Positions 1-5,844 of a DNA stretch of 5,844 nucleotides are shown piece after piece. Source of the stretch: Pseudomonadota bacterium (GTDB lineage Bacteria; Pseudomonadota; Gammaproteobacteria; Burkholderiales; Burkholderiaceae_C); assembly GCA_023394015.1 (NCBI GenBank), contig JAEXBL010000176.1:1-5844 (forward strand), read 5' to 3'. The translations under genes and the position numbers were made by a program. Position 1 is the stretch's first letter, and each line of letters opens with the position of its first letter. The notes beneath the pieces were generated by a model. That model saw only the letters and a list, made by a program, of their open reading frames with translations. It was not told the origin of the DNA and searched no databases.

Positions 1-662
1 TCCTGCCCCACGGTGGAGCTGTCGTCGCGCTCGGCCAGCGCATGGCGGAACAGGTCGGACAGGTCCTCCAGCACCAGCTCGGCCTTGGCCGGCTCTTCGC
101 GCACCAGGGCGATGGCCGTGTTGAGCGTGTTGAACAGAAAGTGCGGGCGGATGCGCGACTGCAGCTCGGCCAGCCGCGCCGTGGTGGCCGCTGGCGTGCG
201 CCCGCGCACCCGCCAGGCCAGCCCGATGACCAGGCCGGCGGCCAGCAGCGCGCCGGTGCAGGCGCTGGCCAGCCACAGCGGCGCCGTGGCCGGTGCCACG
301 CCCAGCAGCGCCAGCGTGCCGCAGGCATACATGCCGGCCAGCGCGCCCATCAGCACCCCGGCGCCCATCTGCCCGGCCCAGGGCAGGCGCGCCAGGGTTT
401 TCTTCAGGCTGCAGGCCACCAGCAGCCACAGCAGCGTGGCCGGCAGCGCGCCGCCGGTGATCAGCGCCACGCGCGCCAGCCAGTCGGCCGGGCCGCTGGC
501 CACGTACATCAGGCCGACGGCGACGATGGCCTCCACATACAGCACGGCACGCAGGATCAACCCCGGCTGGCAGGCGTCGAACACCAGCACCGGCACCGCC
601 TGGCGCGGCGCGCGCGGCAGACTGCGTTCGGCGAAGGTCGATAAAATTCGTGAATCGTCCAT
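1..662 (-). CDS. LytS/AlgZ-type sensor histidine kinase, N-terminal part (runs off left edge)
   Basis: Reading leftwards from the ATG at 662-660, the frame is open for 220 codons to the window edge, so the C-terminal ATPase half is missing. Four hydrophobic stretches (about residues 36-55, 65-84, 100-122 and 129-150) look like a four-helix inner-membrane sensor module with little periplasmic sequence. A short linker (AELQSRI, 165-171) leads to the H-box [10 protein letters not shown] at 172-181, with the phospho-accepting His at 174. This is the hallmark of the His_kinase (PF06580) LytS/YehU/AlgZ class rather than the classical HisKA class. Such kinases phosphorylate LytTR-type response regulators. 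Divergent placement beside argH matches the algZ(fimS)-argH arrangement known in Pseudomonas, so an AlgR-like partner probably follows to the left. I see no strong ribosome-binding site. The family call is firm; the AlgZ orthology and the signal sensed are inference. Confidence 0.88.
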   Translation of the reverse strand, partial: MDDSRILSTFAERSLPRAPRQAVPVLVFDACQPGLILRAVLYVEAIVAVGLMYVASGPADWLARVALITGGALPATLLWLLVACSLKKTLARLPWAGQMGAGVLMGALAGMYACGTLALLGVAPATAPLWLASACTGALLAAGLVIGLAWRVRGRTPAATTARLAELQSRIRPHFLFNTLNTAIALVREEPAKAELVLEDLSDLFRHALAERDDSSTVGQ

Positions 663-771
663 GGGTCGGCCCGGTGCAGCGCAGTGTAGGCCGACACCGG
701 CACGCCCCTCCCCCGTTCACCCCGCCAGGCGCACCATTCGTCGCCTGGCGCGCCACATTCGTCACACCCCT
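663..771. promoter_or_regulatory. Divergent intergenic region between the kinase gene and argH, with inverted and direct repeats
   Basis: This 109-bp spacer must hold or adjoin the start signals of both genes. A perfect 9-bp inverted repeat, CGCCAGGCG (723-731) and CGCCTGGCG (742-750), is separated by 10 nt. An imperfect direct repeat overlaps it: GGCGC-N-CC followed by ATTCGTC, with ATTCGTC at 736-742 and again at 757-763, 21 bp apart (two helical turns). The repeats lie 22-49 bp before the argH ATG. They could be an operator or a hairpin in the argH leader. No convincing -35/-10 pair is visible inside the spacer. A TAAAAT hexamer at 642-647 reads towards argH but lacks a good -35. Confidence 0.4.
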
Positions 772-2241
<1,470 letters not shown>

Positions 2242-2274
2242 GGGCGCTCCGCCTGGGTTGCCCCTGCGCAGTGT

Positions 2275-2291
2275 TGTTGTCATTGACAACA
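2275..2291. promoter_or_regulatory. 17-bp perfect palindrome, candidate operator of the toxin-antitoxin module
   Basis: TGTTGTCA-T-TGACAACA is a perfect dyad with 8-bp arms and a 1-bp centre, ending 26 bp before the toxin ATG at 2318. An exact -35 consensus, TTGACA (2283-2288), is part of its right arm. The matching -10 is poor (TCAAAG or CAAAGT at 2305-2311), so promoter activity is uncertain. A repressor bound here would block the -35, the usual autoregulation layout of toxin-antitoxin operons with a DNA-binding antitoxin. The dyad is directly visible; its role is inferred. Confidence 0.55.
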
Positions 2292-2317
2292 CTCGGGAAT
2301 GCGGTCAAAGTCTCTTC

Positions 2318-2620
2318 ATGAAGGCTAGGCTGCTGCTCAAGTCCCGCGAGGTGTTGAGTCCGACGGCTTTCGTGGAGCGCGTGCTGTGGCTGCTGCCTGA
2401 ACCGCTGCCGGGCAGCACGCACCGCATCAAGTATCGGCTTGCATTCGTCGCTGATGGCGTCTGTGTCGTGCGCTATGACAACGAACGCGGCAAGGGTGAC
2501 CATCGGCACGTGGACGACGTGGAGTCACGTTACGTTTTCACTACGCCAGAAGCCTTGCTGTCCGACTTTTGGCGCGATGTCGCGCAATGGAGGCAAATGC
2601 ATGAACACCGTGACGATTGA
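2318..2620 (+). CDS. TumE-like toxin of a type II toxin-antitoxin system (DUF6516-like)
   Basis: A 100-residue soluble protein without signal peptide or membrane segment. It resembles the TumE toxin family: an N-terminal MKARLLLKSREVL strand segment, RVLWLLPEPLPGS (21-33), HRIKYRL (35-41), and the most characteristic block RYDNERGKGDHRH (52-64), rich in charged and His residues that could form an active site. The molecular target is not evident from sequence. The ATG at 2318 gives the family-typical N-terminus. A TTG at 2258 is in frame, but using it would place the palindrome inside the gene. No Shine-Dalgarno sequence precedes 2318, so initiation may be weak or, if the TTGACA at 2283 is a true -35, nearly leaderless. 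The 3' end overlaps the antitoxin gene by 20 bp (2601-2620), so the two are co-transcribed in toxin-first order. Family assignment is from remembered motif similarity. Confidence 0.78.
   Translation: MKARLLLKSREVLSPTAFVERVLWLLPEPLPGSTHRIKYRLAFVADGVCVVRYDNERGKGDHRHVDDVESRYVFTTPEALLSDFWRDVAQWRQMHEHRDD
2589..2593 (+). promoter_or_regulatory. Ribosome-binding site of the antitoxin gene
   Basis: GGAGG lies 7 nt before the ATG at 2601, within the toxin coding sequence. It fixes the antitoxin start and contrasts with the absence of any Shine-Dalgarno sequence before the toxin. Confidence 0.75.
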
Positions 2621-2957
2621 GGTGGCCGACCGGGCCACGCAGGACGCGCGCTTTCTCGGCGCCTTCAAGACGGGGCAGCCGCACGGCGCCTCGATCGTGT
2701 TCGACTCGGTCGAAACCCTCTGGAAAGTGCTCACGCCCAAGCGGTGGCAGATCGTGCGCACGCTGTGTGGCGCTGGGCCCGTCTCGCTGCGCGAAGCGGC
2801 CCGCCGCGTTGGCCGCGATGTCAAGGCCGTGCATGGCGACGTGCATGCCTTGCTGGCCGCGGGTGTGCTGGAAAAGGACGATGCGGAGCGCATCGTGTTT
2901 CCTTACGAAGCAGTGCACGTGGCGTTCACCGTTCAACCGGAAGACGCCGCTGCCTGA
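2601..2957 (+). CDS. TumA-like winged-HTH antitoxin
   Basis: A 118-residue protein with a helix-turn-helix/winged-helix domain. WKVLTPKRWQIVRTLCGAGP (41-60) forms the first helices, SLREAARRVGRDVKAVHGDV (62-81) is the HTH proper, and HALLAAGVLEKDDAERIVFPY (82-102) supplies the last helix and wing. The N-terminal 40 residues probably contact the toxin; this is inferred. The layout matches antitoxin/regulator proteins paired with TumE toxins, which belong to MarR-like small DNA-binding proteins. The ATG at 2601 is well supported: GGAGG at 2589-2593, 7 nt upstream and inside the toxin gene, is the best ribosome-binding site of the module. That could favour antitoxin over toxin synthesis from one mRNA. 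Expected role: neutralise the toxin and repress the operon through the palindrome at 2275-2291. Confidence 0.78.
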   Translation: MNTVTIEVADRATQDARFLGAFKTGQPHGASIVFDSVETLWKVLTPKRWQIVRTLCGAGPVSLREAARRVGRDVKAVHGDVHALLAAGVLEKDDAERIVFPYEAVHVAFTVQPEDAAA

Positions 2958-2958
2958 T

Positions 2959-2999
2959 CCAGTGCATGACCTGCACAGACCATCGCTGCAGCTCACTGG
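2959..2999. other. Imperfect nested hairpin between convergent genes
   Basis: CCAGTG (2959-2964) pairs with CACTGG (2994-2999), and inside it CTGCA (2971-2975) pairs with TGCAG (2987-2991), giving an interrupted stem in the 67-bp gap between the antitoxin gene and the convergent padR-type gene. An alternative small hairpin, GTGCA/TGCAC (2962-2966 and 2972-2976), competes with it. Neither side has an adjoining T-tract, so an intrinsic terminator cannot be claimed. Its position alone suggests a 3'-end role. Confidence 0.25.
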
Positions 3000-3024
3000 G
3001 AGCGGCCGTCAGCTTGTTTCTCGG

Positions 3025-5844
<2,820 letters not shown>

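Noticed and set aside
642..647. TAAAAT as an argH -10 inside the kinase gene
   Set aside because: Five of six matches, but no acceptable -35 at 16-18 bp; it would also require a leader of about 118 nt.
13..771. 253-codon in-frame upstream extension of argH
   Set aside because: It lies antisense to the kinase gene, which has a clear H-box and membrane helices; the Ser/Arg/Ala-rich translation has no family resemblance.
2242..2271. Possible argH terminator (GGGC/GCCC pairing and CTGCGCAG palindrome)
   Set aside because: Pairing is short and loosely spaced, with no T-tract after it.
2258..2317. Upstream TTG start for the toxin gene (20 extra residues)
   Set aside because: The extra residues do not match the family N-terminus and would bury the palindrome inside the coding region.
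2541..2996. 151-codon minus-strand frame across the antitoxin region
   Set aside because: The opposite strand carries two overlapping genes with a good ribosome-binding site and family motifs; this frame shows none.

Overview
The window is GC-rich DNA with strongly G/C-ending codons. Its protein families point to a betaproteobacterium, most likely Burkholderiales of the Comamonadaceae/Acidovorax type; this placement is inference. It holds six genes, two of them cut by the window edges, and no tRNA, rRNA, CRISPR array or insertion sequence that I can see.

Left block (1-2241): the N-terminal 220 residues of a LytS/AlgZ-type membrane sensor histidine kinase run leftwards off the window. It is divergent from argH (argininosuccinate lyase, last step of arginine synthesis). 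This pairing recalls the algZ/fimS-argH arrangement of Pseudomonas, so a LytTR response regulator is predicted just off the left edge. The 109-bp gap between them carries a perfect 9-bp inverted repeat and an imperfect direct repeat in front of argH.

Middle block (about 2242-3024): a small accessory island holds a two-gene toxin-antitoxin module that looks like TumE (toxin, DUF6516-like) and TumA (winged-HTH antitoxin). The toxin comes first and the two genes overlap by 20 bp. A 17-bp perfect palindrome containing an exact TTGACA lies just ahead of the toxin and is the obvious candidate operator. Codon use and GC content are less extreme here than in the flanks, which fits later acquisition.

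Right block (3025-5844): a PadR-family regulator (minus strand) is divergent from fadH, the NADPH-dependent 2,4-dienoyl-CoA reductase of unsaturated fatty-acid beta-oxidation. FadH has recognisable FMN, [4Fe-4S], FAD and NADPH elements. The spacer between them carries two near-identical dyads, ATGCAAC-N2-GTTGCAT, with centres exactly 42 bp apart (four helical turns). This is a strong candidate for cooperative PadR binding that controls both genes. The fadH frame stays open past its expected C-terminus to the right edge, giving an unusual tail of at least 31 residues with different codon use.

The most novel items are the twin-operator PadR-fadH switch and the TumE/TumA module with its palindrome. 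The flanking metabolic genes are ordinary housekeeping genes.
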